Positions 43,593 to 54,071 of a stretch of DNA of 64,000 bases are shown piece by piece; the stretch's first letter is position 1, and each line of letters begins with the position of its first letter. The stretch spans positions 3,534,001 through 3,598,000 of the forward strand of contig CM035311.1 of assembly GCA_002900995.3 (NCBI GenBank). Reading direction: 5' to 3'. Made by a program: the position numbers and the translations under genes. The notes beneath the pieces were generated by a model that saw only the letters and a list, made by a program, of their open reading frames with translations, was not told the origin of the DNA and made no database searches. The DNA is from Ganoderma boninense (Eukaryota > Basidiomycota > Agaricomycetes > Polyporales > Polyporaceae).

Positions 43593-46009
43593 ATGTTCCC
43601 CAACAGCCTCACGAACCTTTTCCCTCTCGCTCTTTCGTTCTCACCATTCACTTCTCTATGGGGTGACAGTCCTCCGCCAATCGTGCAACTAGACCAAGCG
43701 ACTGTATATGGCATCACAAACGGTTCCGTCACGAGCTACCTGAACATTCCCTTCGCACAGCCTCCGTACGCTCGTTTGTCATTCACTTGCAACACTTCAG
43801 GCTGACTGTGCCCGTAGAGTTGGTGACCTTCGCCTGCGCCTTCCCAAGCCTATCGAACACTACAATGGCACGATCGACGCCTCGAAGGTCGGGCCGCAAT
43901 GTATCCAGCAAATGCTTCCCCTACGGGAGGACATGCCCGCGGAGATGTTTCGTGACGTCATCGAAGCCCTGACCCGCAACATCTCTCCTGCGGAGCCAAG
44001 ACCGGAGAGCGAAGATTGTACGTCGTGTATGGAGGCTGAGAGGATGGCTGAGATCAACGCTAATTCACAGGCCTCAACATCAACGTGCTCGTTCCCGCTG
44101 GTACAGCCCCGGATGCGAAATTGCCTGTGGTTGCCGTGCGTACATTCAGTTTCACTCGTACTTCTGAGACTGATAGATTTTGAATCTCGGGCTGCTTCAT
44201 TAGTTCATCTACGGAGGTCAGTGCCTGTTGGCCATACACGTTATTTCTGACGTATTCTAATTGATCATTAGGCGGCTTCAGCTTTGGTTCTAACACGCAG
44301 TGCGTCCAGAACACTTATGTATCCTATTTCGAATATTCCGACAATGTTTTACAGGTTCCAAGGCGAGATCATGGTGAAGCGGTCGGTCGAGATGGGCCAA
44401 CCTATAATATTCGCGACGATGAACTATCGAGTCAACGGTAAGCCTCTCGCTCGACTGCAAGGCGGGTGGGGTAGTTCGCTCACGTCTATGGTACAGCATT
44501 CGGCTTCCTTGGTGGACAGGAGGTTAAGGATGCCGGGATTGGAAACATCGGTCTTCACGACCGTGCGTTTCGTCCCTGTTGATTCGCCCCGCAAGAGCTA
44601 ATAGTCTGTGCATTCCATTCCAGAGCGCGAAGGCCTGCGGTGGATCAACAAGCACATCGCTGCGTTCGGCGGCGACCCAAACAGAGTTACGATGTGCGTT
44701 GCCATGGAACCCTTTGCATCCGAGTCCAAACACCTCTGACAAAGCATACATGATACAGTTGGGGACCCAGTGCCGGTGCGTTCGCCGTCGGGGCCCAGCT
44801 GGTCACCAACGGCGGCGACACGGAGGGCTTGATCCATGCTGCGGTGATGTCTTGCGGCTCCCTGCTCCCCACGGGGGACATCGTGAACCAGCAACCTGCG
44901 TTCGACGGCGTCGTCCAGCATGCTGGATGTGCGTCCACCAAGGACAAGCTGCAATGTCTACGCGATGTGCCCGCTGAGAACCTCACTGCGGCGGCGGCGT
45001 CGGTCACCGGCTTCTTTGGCGATGGGGTGGGTGTCGACTTCACTACATCCTCATGTGCAGGACTTAGAAGCTGACTCAGTGACGGTCTTCTGCCATTTTT
45101 GCAGGTCATGCCTCCCTGGTTTCCGCGTGCCGATGGTGTATTCATGAAGGAGCCCGTTCGGGACGCTGTCCTGGCTGTCAGAATTGCGGACATCCCATTC
45201 GTAGTTGGTACTTCGTTAGACGAAGGGACGCTCTTCGCCACCGGGGCTTGGAACATCACGTACGTGCTCTCTATGATCCTACTTTGCCATCAGCTTTGAC
45301 ACTCAAATGCACCTGCTTCCACAGCACCGACGACGAATTCCTGGAGTACATGCTTGACCACTTCTTCCCCGGGGCTTCAAGCGAAGAGGTCGCGCCACTT
45401 CTCGCGCTCTACCCCAACGACCCCGCGCAGGGCTCGCCGTTCGGTACCGGCACCGCGAACCAGCTCGCGCCAATGTACAAGCGCATCGCCGCGTTCGAAG
45501 GCGACTTTCTCTTCCAGTCGACGCGGCGGTCGCTCCTCAATCTGCGCTCTGAGAAGCAACCCGCGTGGACGTACGGTAAGTGTCAAGTACCCCTGCCAAT
45601 GCGAGATAGTGAGGTATCCTGACCCTCTCCTCGTTTTTCACACAGTCGTTGAGCGTGGCAGCTTCGAGGGGATGGGATACGTGAGTCCTCCTTCTCTTCG
45701 TCGCTCTCGCATTCGCCGGAGTCCTAACGGTAGTTCAATTGCTAGCCGCACGGTAACGACGTCGTCTCCATTGCAGTTGATCAAGACTATACAGACTACC
45801 TCATCCGGTTCGTGGCGACGCTCGACCCGAACGGTGGCTTGGGCTCCGAGGAGTCGAAGAAGACAATCCCTTGGCCGCGGTACGAGCCCGCTGGGCGCCG
45901 GATGCTTCTGGTGCTGGATGGTGAACAGCCAATTGCGATTGGAAGGGACGACGCGCGCACGGAGGCTATGGAGGCGATCGCGGCATTGAGCTTGAAGTAT
46001 CCCGTTTGA
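43593..46009 (+). CDS. Type-B carboxylesterase (secreted lipase/esterase)
   Basis: Thirteen exons: 43593-43765, 43818-44017, 44071-44135, 44204-44216, 44272-44299, 44355-44437, 44497-44562, 44624-44693, 44759-45026, 45105-45259, 45325-45575, 45646-45680, 45746-46009. All introns are GT-AG, and phases close on 556 aa. The N-terminus is a signal peptide (LTNLFPLALSFSPFTSLWG). The third intron and a 13-nt exon (44204-44216) are needed to build the oxyanion-hole motif FIYGGGFSFGSN. The nucleophile elbow is WGPSAGAF (GxSxG, with P replacing the usual E). SLDEGTLF supplies the acid and PHGNDV the histidine, so the triad is complete. The family hydrolyses carboxylic esters, including lipids and sterol esters; the substrate is unknown. 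Decayed relatives lie at 1.2-2.5 and 57.6-58.0 kb, each followed by an F-box gene. Confidence 0.9.
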
Positions 46010-46072
46010 CTGTGCTAACAAGTTGGTCGAATTCTTAGTCCAAGTAGACACACCCCCGATGTAATAAGTGTT

Positions 46073-46084
46073 CGGACTTCGCCG
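46073..46084 (+). promoter_or_regulatory. CGG-N6-CCG palindrome upstream of F-box 3
   Basis: CGGACTTCGCCG, one base different from the motifs at 2641 and 5039, 97 bp before the F-box 3 start. It is followed, as at 5070, by AACATGAGCGCT. Confidence 0.45.
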
Positions 46085-46181
46085 AGCCATGTTCTCAAGA
46101 ACAACATGAGCGCTAATGGAATTGCCATTGTCCTTCTCGACGTCTCCCGCCTTCCTTTCCACCACCCTTTCCACCACCAAC

Positions 46182-48230
46182 ATGGATCCACCAAACACGA
46201 GTCGGAATCCACCCGCATCCTTTGCTGCGATGATCCCCTCAAACTCGTTCACATTCACCACAGATATAGAGGTGAGCCATCATTCAGGCAGGACTCGGAG
46301 TTTGAGTTGGAGCGCTGACTTGGTGGGGCAATTGGGTGCGACTCAGCGGATCTACATCCCAACCACGCCTGAGTGCTCCCTTGGTGAAGCCCCCGACTCG
46401 GCCACTTTCGGCGAAACACCACAGCGACATCTCATCTCTCTGCGTACCGCCTTCAACGCCTCAGCCCCGGCCAACCACCTTCCTACTGAACTCGTGGTCA
46501 AGATCTTGAGGAGTGGTGCATGGAATGGTTGGTGGTATTTGGTCTCCCTGACCCACATATGCCAGTACTGGCGTAATGTCGCGCTGGGCACGCCGCAGTT
46601 ATGGGCTGATGCCGCTCAGTTTGCCTTCGTAGAAGAACACTATTGGCTATTTGGGTACCTGGGCTTGCCGACGCTTCTCGACCGATCTGTGCCCTGCCCC
46701 TTGAAGATCGAACTCGAATGGATGGAGGGCATCACTCAGCACCTCACAAATGCACCGAGACGCGACTCTGCTCTTCTCCCACATCTCACGAGGCTCGCAT
46801 CCCTCTCGGTCCGGCGCTTGAAGGTCAACAAGTTCATCGAATTCGTTCAAGTGATCGGCCCGCACATACCTCATCTCGAGACCATCCACATGCCCCATAT
46901 CATTTCCAATTATGTTGATCTGTCATCCAACATCCACGTCAACAGCCTGCGGTTCTGGAGCGACGCGGACCTCCCGAGCCTTCGCAACCTCACTATCTCT
47001 GCCTACTGTTTCCTACGACCTATCGCCGTGACGTCCTTGAGGAACCTCGTACTCCACGGCGAACTTCGGAGCTATGAGGATTTCCTGGCAGCGCTCGACC
47101 GATGTGCCCCTGGGCTGGAGTCGCTGACGTTTCACAGCTGGTTGCAGCCGGGACGCGGATCCGAGTCCACGCCGAACCCCGACAACCGCATCGTGCATCT
47201 CCCGAATCTGCGACACTTCAGGGTTTCCTTGAGCAGTCGAGCATCCAGCATCGACCCTCTCTCCTTCCTCTTCGCGTCGCTCTCGTTCCCTCCAACAACC
47301 TCGGTCCACTTAGACTGGAAGCACAACCCCGGAAACACGCGACAGCTCCTCCCGAAAAACTTAGTTGGTCTGCATGCGCCTCCCTTCTTCGACGCCATGT
47401 GTCTCCATCTCTACACTGTTCCAAGCACAGCGACGCTCCATTGCTACATCAACGATGTAGAACGTTTAGTCATCCGGGAGCACCCCCGCTGGCAACTCAG
47501 CACGCAGCATCCTGGTGGAAGGGACCGGGGCTTGGCAGAGTTCCTGGACGAACATCAGTATACGACCGTCACCCAGCTCGCAATCGACCTCGACATGAAA
47601 TTCCAGCACAAGATGTTACTCCAAGCGGACCTTCTGGGGAAGTTCGTCAGTACTTTTCCGAGTCTGCGTCGCCTCGACCTGCTTGGGAGGACTGTCGGAT
47701 ACGTCAAGCTGAACATGGCGAAGGACTTCCTCGGGCTTGCGTGCGGCGACGACTCAGTGGGGGCTACCAGCGGCGGGAAGACCCTCGGGTACGTGTGCGA
47801 AGTCGCGGCGCACCTGAAGAGCGAGAACATCGTCAAGTATGTCGGCGACGTTGCCGAGGAACTCAACGCTCTCGAGCGCGTCCTCAAGGAGCACCAAGAT
47901 GCGCCCGGCACGCGGTTGCGCAGGCTGGAGATTTGCTTCGCGTATTCATCGCGGGCCTCCCATCCGTCCAGACGGGCGTATCCCTCTGCTAACAGAGTCC
48001 CCCAGCCGAGCACAGAGCTAGCCGCGTGGCTTGCGGCGACGTACTTGGCGCGGTTCGAGAAGCTGGTCGATGAGGTTGTGTTTGTGGGACACGTTGAACG
48101 TCGGGGGCCTGGGTACCGCATTCTCCCGAAGGAAGAATGTCGATCTATTTCAGGGCCAAAGCTTTCCGCGCGGGGAGAGAAGGGTAATGCGGGAAGTCGG
48201 TTGGCACTAAGGAAGCGGCGGAAGAATTGA
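46182..48230 (+). CDS. F-box protein 3
   Basis: Two exons by analogy with its paralogues, join(46182..46271, 46347..48230), 657 aa. The 75-nt intron (GTGAGC...ACTCAG) is in frame and stop-free, so an unspliced form would also be translatable. The F-box-like motif (NHLPTELVVKIL ... HICQYWRNVALGTPQLW) is at about residues 80-130. Leucine-rich repeats follow (FPSLRRLDLLGRTVGYVKLNMAKDFL), then KTLGYVCEVAAHL, YLARFEKLVDEVVFVGHVERRGPGYRIL and a basic tail. It starts 173 bp after the carboxylesterase stop, on the same strand. Confidence 0.85.
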   Translation: MDPPNTSRNPPASFAAMIPSNSFTFTTDIEVSHHSGRTRSLSWSADLVGQLGATQRIYIPTTPECSLGEAPDSATFGETPQRHLISLRTAFNASAPANHLPTELVVKILRSGAWNGWWYLVSLTHICQYWRNVALGTPQLWADAAQFAFVEEHYWLFGYLGLPTLLDRSVPCPLKIELEWMEGITQHLTNAPRRDSALLPHLTRLASLSVRRLKVNKFIEFVQVIGPHIPHLETIHMPHIISNYVDLSSNIHVNSLRFWSDADLPSLRNLTISAYCFLRPIAVTSLRNLVLHGELRSYEDFLAALDRCAPGLESLTFHSWLQPGRGSESTPNPDNRIVHLPNLRHFRVSLSSRASSIDPLSFLFASLSFPPTTSVHLDWKHNPGNTRQLLPKNLVGLHAPPFFDAMCLHLYTVPSTATLHCYINDVERLVIREHPRWQLSTQHPGGRDRGLAEFLDEHQYTTVTQLAIDLDMKFQHKMLLQADLLGKFVSTFPSLRRLDLLGRTVGYVKLNMAKDFLGLACGDDSVGATSGGKTLGYVCEVAAHLKSENIVKYVGDVAEELNALERVLKEHQDAPGTRLRRLEICFAYSSRASHPSRRAYPSANRVPQPSTELAAWLAATYLARFEKLVDEVVFVGHVERRGPGYRILPKEECRSISGPKLSARGEKGNAGSRLALRKRRKN

Positions 48231-48479
48231 CTTCAAGTCCTGATCTTCCACAGATCGCTCACCCCTGTATATTATGACGATGGATTGTATCAAACCTATA
48301 CGAAGGAGTAAATTCAGTTCTAGTTCTCAATGATGTTGTGCCCAGCTTGCGGTGAAGCCGCCTCTGAGTCGGTGACAGCCGAGCACGAATTGGATCAAGT
48401 ATACATTTATGCAAAATCATTCCACTGAATCGTCCGAACCCTTGATTCTTTCTCCGAAACCAACAATAGAACAAATATT

Positions 48480-50453
48480 CTAACGTCCTTTCCTAGTTGA
48501 CTTGCGGTGGGCCTTAACACCCCTCACCTTTTCCCCTCTGCTCAGAGTCGAATGATCAGCTACTGCCGGGCGCGGGAGGACGCGATACCCAGGCCCCCGT
48601 TTCTCAACATGCCCCACAAACACGACCTCGTCCACCAACATCGTGAAGCGCAGAGCGTACTTCAACCACAATGACGCAGCCATATCCGTGCTTGGGGGGA
48701 CATCGCGGACGTACGGATAGACAGGGAGCGACGTCACGTGGGTTTCGCGCAAGGGGTCCGCGGCGCAGATCTCCAGCCTGCCAAGGGGGACGCCCGCTGT
48801 GGCTAGATGATTTTTGAGCAGCCGCTCGAGTCGCGCGAGCTCCGAGTCGATGGAGACTCGGAGACCGTCGTCTCCGTACTCTCCGCACACGTAGCCAAGT
48901 GTCTTCGCCACAGCCGACGCCGGTTGTGTTGGGGAGCAGCCGTCTGCGACCGACTTCGAGAGGCCGAGGAACGCCTTGGCGAAGTCCAACTTCGCACCCC
49001 GGACGCTGTTTCCGAGCAGGTCGAGACGGTGGAGATTTGGGAGGCCGCAGATAAACTCGCGGAAGGCCTCACGGTGCCCGGAGAGCGTGAGCCCCTTGCG
49101 CGAGTCTGCGTCCATCTCGATATCGATGGCGAGCTGTGTTATTGACGGGTGCCGGTGCTCATCCAGGAAGTCGCCGAAGCTGCGACTCTTGGGGAAGCGT
49201 GGATGGAGCGGCCGCTCGCGGACGCAGAGCCGCTGTGCATCGCCGACGTAGCAGTGCATCGAGGTGGTGAAGGGGGCCGCGTAGAGGTGAAGGCACAGGG
49301 AGTCGAAGAAGGGGGGTGCGTGCAGACCGGCGAGGTGTTTCGGGAGCAGATGGTGGGCATTCCCTGGATTGCATTTCCAGTCGAGGCGGATCGACACGTC
49401 TGGGGGGAACGAGAGCGATGCGAAGAGGAAGGCGAGCGGCGCTGTGCTAGAGCTGTGGCTGTTCAGCGACACTCTGAAGCGGCGGAGATTCGGGAGCTGG
49501 ATAGGGCAAGTGGCCGAGGTTTGTGCACGGGACGGCCACTCGGGATGGGACCAGCCGCGAAGAGTTAGTGATTCTAGACCCGGAGCACATCTTTTAAGAG
49601 CGGCGAGGAATTCATTATACGTAAGAGGCTCATCATGGAGGACGAGATCCTTCAAAGAAGGCACAGCGATATGCTTCTTGAAACAGTAAGCAGAGATAGT
49701 CAGGGTGTGGAGATGAGGGAAGTCCGTGTCGCGCCAGAACCGCAGTTTGTTGGCATCGATGACAATCGGTATGCCAAGGAAGGTCCGCTTGATGTAGGGA
49801 AAGTGCAAACCCTGCAGATTGCACATGTCTAAGGCATGGTCGCCAACAAACTCGATAAGTTCTGTGATGTTCAAGCATAGGGCCGAGAGGTGGATCACCC
49901 GCTGGAGGTGCGGCTCAAGAACGGCGGAATCGCCCATGTCTTCGATGTCTATGGTGAGACCGGCAAGTGAATCTAGATCGACGTTAAGAGGACAGGAACC
50001 TGACCGCGCGATAAACGTGGGCAGACACTGGTAGTTCCATCTGGGTCCGTCTGACTTGAACGCAGACTGAGCGGCATCTGCCCACAATTGCGGAACACCC
50101 AGTGCGATGTCGCGCCAGTGTTGACAGATTTGCGTGAGGGCGACCAGTTCCCGCCAGTTGTTCCACGCGCCACTCGTCAGGATCTTGATCACGAGTTCGG
50201 TAGGGAGGTGGTTGGCAGGAGCTGCGGCGTTGAAGGCGGTGCGCAGCATGACAATCGGTTCCTCCAAGTGCTCCGTTGTAGCGGCCGCACAAACCTGCTG
50301 AATCGCACCGAACAGTGTCCTGGCACGATCAGCACCTCAAACTTGAAGCATGAGGAGGCGACTCACCTCAACTTTTGCGGTGAAGGTGAATGAACTTGAG
50401 GACGGTACCATGGTAACGAAGGATGGTGGCTGATTTGAATTTGTACTTCGCAT
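48480..50453 (-). CDS. F-box protein 4
   Basis: Two minus-strand exons, 50453-50367 and 50297-48480, 634 aa. Intron GTGAGTC...GATTCAG, phase 0. The first exon ends in the family's SSFTFTAKVE block. The F-box (NHLPTELVIKIL ... QICQHWRDIALGVPQLW) begins at about residue 55. The protein keeps the family's LRR-like middle, AKTLGYVCGEYGDD, MLVDEVVFVGHVEKRGPGYRVL and the RKSTRKGR end. It converges tail to tail with F-box 3 (249 bp between stops). A MULE-like MITE lies 109 bp upstream of its ATG and may have changed its promoter. Confidence 0.85.
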
Positions 50454-50561
50454 ATTAATGCCGGTGGAAGAAGGAGGAGAGGAGAAATAACAGGAATGAG
50501 CCTGCGAGGACAGAACAAAGATAATTTTACCGAAAGGCGCTCGTAAGTCTCAGTTGTGGGA

Positions 50562-50570
50562 ACGTGGTCC
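50562..50570. repeat. 9-bp target-site duplication, left (ACGTGGTCC)
   Basis: ACGTGGTCC, repeated at 51145-51153. Confidence 0.85.
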
Positions 50571-51144
50571 AGTCTGCGTAATCCACCCAGCACGATGCGA
50601 CGGGGGCGGTGCTGTAAGCGCCCCGCCCTTCCAAATCGGGTGTGGCATTCAAACTCCGTCGCCGACTCTGCGTTTTGCCCAAGTGCGTTGGGCGCGTCGA
50701 GTCGCATCGTATTGCATCTCGGGTCTTGGGGTACATAGAACCGGCGCGATGCCATTCTATTTAAAGTATTTAATTGTACTTACCATGCAGCAAGGAATCC
50801 AATCCAGAGATGACCAGGGGGCTACTACCACGACGTCACCACTGGCAGGCTTGCTGGGAGAGGATTTCCCCGAGAAGTTGATACTCCATTATGTTCGGTA
50901 GGAGACGTCGGATTCCTGCAGTCATTTCTCTCTAAGTACAATTAAATACTTTAAATAGAATGGCATCGCGCCGGTTCTATGTACCCCAAGACCCGAGATG
51001 CAATACGATGCGACTCGACGCGCCCAACGCACTTGGGCAAAACGCAGAGTCGGCGACGGAGTTTGAATGCCACACCCGATTTGGAAGGGCGGGGCGCTTA
51101 CAGCACCGCCCCCGTCGCATCGTGCTGGGTGGATTACGCAGACT
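50571..51144. mobile_element. MULE-like MITE (574 bp) with 212-bp inverted arms
   Basis: Left arm 50571-50782 and right arm 50933-51144 appear to be exact inverted copies, around a 150-bp unique centre. Ends start AGTCTGCGTAATCC. The 9-bp duplication and long terminal inverted repeats are typical of Mutator-like elements. It encodes nothing recognisable; the open frames in the arms are mirror copies. Arm identity implies a recent insertion. Confidence 0.85.
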
Positions 51145-51153
51145 ACGTGGTCC
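51145..51153. repeat. 9-bp target-site duplication, right (ACGTGGTCC)
   Basis: Direct copy of 50562-50570. Confidence 0.85.
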
Positions 51154-51352
51154 GGCGAAGTCCAGTAGTCCGAGCCATTTCTTTCAACCATCCTTCAACT
51201 CAACCTCTGGGGGTACTTCAAACTCAACATGCAATCCACGGTAGATATCTGAAGAGCTTGCAGATCGCTTGTCAAAATGCGTTGCTGTTGTACAATAGAG
51301 CCAGTGTAACGAAATGAAAAACCACGAACATTAGGTACGTGAGACCTCAGGC

Positions 51353-53325
51353 TCAGTACGCGAAGCCTTCGCGGTGGACGTCCTCCGCCAGCACGCCCGC
51401 ACTCCTCACACCCTCGACTGCTGCATCGCCAAAGCTCCCCGGACCACAAACGAACACCCCGCGTCCAGCCACAACACCATCCCAGTACGTCACAGGGATC
51501 CGACCCTTGTGCCACGCCATCGAGATCCCAGTGCCGTACGCGGTCATGACGTCCTCGAGCGCAGGGACATCCGCACTGGTGAACATGTCGAGCTGAACGC
51601 GCACCCCAGGCGGCGGCGCATCGCCCAGCGCGCTCCTCAGCAGCCGCAACATCACAGCCGGCTCACGCGTCGCCAGCGCGAGCACCACGTCCGCCTGGGT
51701 GTCCGGCCCTCGAGCAACCAACGCGCGTAGCATGCTCAGGAAGGGCGTCACCCCGATCCCGCCGGCGACCCAGAGCGCCTTCACCTCCCCAGATGCCGGG
51801 AACGTGAACTCGCCCGTCACGCCGACGACGGCAGCCTCGATCCCCAGCGCCCGCGTGTCCGCGAGTAGGTCCGGACGGTGCGCCGCGAGCTTGTGTGCGA
51901 TCGCGAAGAGCGCCCCAGTGACGACCCCGCCGGGCTTCTGGCGCATCGTCAGCTCGAACGTGCGCTGTGAACCTGAACCCGCGCTGGAGATCGTCCATGT
52001 GCGCACGCGGTCGTCGTTGATGGACGCGGGGGCGTAGGGCGCCATGTGCTGGTACTGCGGCTTCCCGAGGAGGTCTGAGAAGTCGAGCGCGATCGCCTGG
52101 CCGGAGTTGAACCTGAGGGGCTCGCTGGATTCTGTGAGCTCGAAGCTGATTGTCGCTAGGTCGTCGGAGTGTAGCTCGATCTTTGCGATGCGCGCGGTCT
52201 GGTTGCTCTGGGAGAACACAGTTCCTATCGCCTCTGCCTCTTCGCGCAGGTACTTCACAGGCGGGCTGTAGGGGCTCCGGACGATCTCACTCCTGGCAGC
52301 CTGCCGGACGGGGAGTGCATCGCGCACGAAGATGTAGCCCGTGGGGTCGATGGTGGTCAGGACGGCCTGTCGCGGCATGAGCGCGCTCGCATCGTCTCCA
52401 ACGAGGGTCCGCGCACCGCCTGTGAGGTACAGGATGTCGCCGGTCTCGAAGTCGACGATCGACAGGCCGGCGAGCGGAGTGGCTTCGATGTTTCCGAGGG
52501 AAGTCATCAGGCGATTACCGGAGAAGTCGGGTAAGCAAACGACACGCCCTTGCGAGACCCGCACGAAACCGGGGAGGCCGCCGCGCTGGTTCATGCCAGT
52601 GTGCGATGGAAACCTTATTGAATCCTCCGACTTTGCGTTGTAGATCGAGCTCAGGAAGACGGTGTCCGCCGCCTGGATGAACTGGATGATCTCATCTGGC
52701 AGACAGGCAGACGGGCCCATGTCCAACACGCGATATACGACCTCGGGTTGCGTATCGGGATAAGGGATTAGTTCACGGATATTGATGTACTTTGGGCAGT
52801 TCCTAGGGCAGTGGGGTCAGGTATGCGCTCAACGACAGCTAGGTAGGGACAGACGACGTACCCAATGGCTTGGTTGACTGACAACTTCAGCTCAAAGTCA
52901 AGCCCTTCCTTCCTCGTCGCCTCCCTCAGGAATCCTGCGAACTTGTTCCGCCGCCTCGTCCCGAACTCGATCCCGATCCCAGCCACATTGAACCGTTCCC
53001 TGCGCGCCCCGGCGTCCAGCCACGCACCGATGTTCTCGACGAGCGGGTCGCCATCCCACGTACGGCATTCGACGACGAGGGTCTGGTCTGTAGGGCTGCG
53101 CACGAAGCCAGGTTTGCCGTCCTTGCTCGCTAGCATGGACGACCATGGACGACCGCGAGTGTCGACTGTGGTGAGGGGGATAAAGGGGAGGTTGCGGGAG
53201 TGGAAGATGCGATGCTGCTCTGGCATATCGCCCGAGATCCACGTCCACGCCTGAGACATGGGCCCATCGAAACCGAGTTTGCGTTGTATGGCGCGTTCGC
53301 CAGGGTGCCATCCTTTCAAAGCCAT
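51353..53325 (-). CDS. PNPOx-like / FAD-NAD(P)H oxidoreductase fusion
   Basis: Two minus-strand exons, 53325-52862 and 52802-51353, 637 aa. The 59-nt intron is GTACGT...CCTAG with a CTGAC branch-like box. The frame extends upstream to an ATG at 53430 with a hydrophobic stretch, but a TATA-like CATAAAG near 53436 favours the start at 53325 (MALKGWHPGERAIQRKLG). The first half is a pyridoxamine-phosphate-oxidase-like split barrel, in two parts (FIPLTTVDTRGRPWSSML and GLPGFVRVSQGRVVCLPDFSGNRLMTSLGNIEATPLAGLSIVDF). The second half is a ferredoxin-reductase-type module: FNSGQAIALDF and RTWTISSAG for FAD, VAGGIGVTPFLSMLRAL for NAD(P)H, and VFVCGPGSFGDAAV near the end. Flavin-dependent reduction of a small molecule is expected; the substrate is unknown. 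Confidence 0.85.
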
Positions 53326-54071
53326 CGCGAGGGGGAGCAAGACCGTCACGAAGAGCACAGAGCTAAGAAGAGACTGAGACTGCGGTGCCAGTGTCGGCTG
53401 GAGGAGAGATTGGAATGGAGCGGCGACCAACGAGCATCTTTATGACAACGAGCTCAGGTGGTGGTCATCTGCAAGGTAGGAATGAGTGTGCAAGGTCGGT
53501 GGATGGCCGGACTGAGAAAGCTCCTGACGAAGTAAGCGCGGCTCCGTCAGCGGCGCTCGGGGATTGTAGGCATGGCCGAAGCTTCACCAGGTGACCCAAA
53601 ACAAATCCTACGGGTGTGTCGAGCGAAGGTGTCTGCATTGCAATACGACTGCCCAACCAACGTATTTATCGAGCCGCGAGCGCAGTTTTCCCCTCAAAGA
53701 TTTTGCCTGGATGAGGTCACGTCGTCCTTCAAAGGGGCAGTTATCAGGGTTTTTGACTGTCGGCTCTCGAGAGGGGAATAAAACGTTGTAGTGCCAAGCT
53801 CACATTAGTCGCAACTACAGAGTATTCATGTCGAGGTAGTGGTTGTTCCTGGAGGTTGTACAGAGAGTCGGGATTGGAGACAAGAGACGAAGTAATATGA
53901 GGAAGCGGGCAACTTGAACAATGAACATAAGAGTTTCAGCTACGATGTCGGCTATGCCACGACTAAGATACAAGTACGAAAACACCTCCACGCACCTTGA
54001 TGCACGGCCTCGTCATCGAAAGACGACTGACATTGACGGCGATCCAGCGACTCGTCGAGAAAGAGACTGCA
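53326..54071. other. Intergenic, no gene recognised
   Basis: Lies between the start of the oxidoreductase gene and the end of the GH32 gene; both are on the minus strand. It should contain the oxidoreductase promoter. Confidence 0.5.

Noticed and set aside
50960..51244. Open frame with a MASRRFYVPQDPRCN-type start in the 50.6-51.1 kb arms
   Set aside because: Present in both arms of the MITE in opposite orientation; no domain; explained by the inverted repeat.
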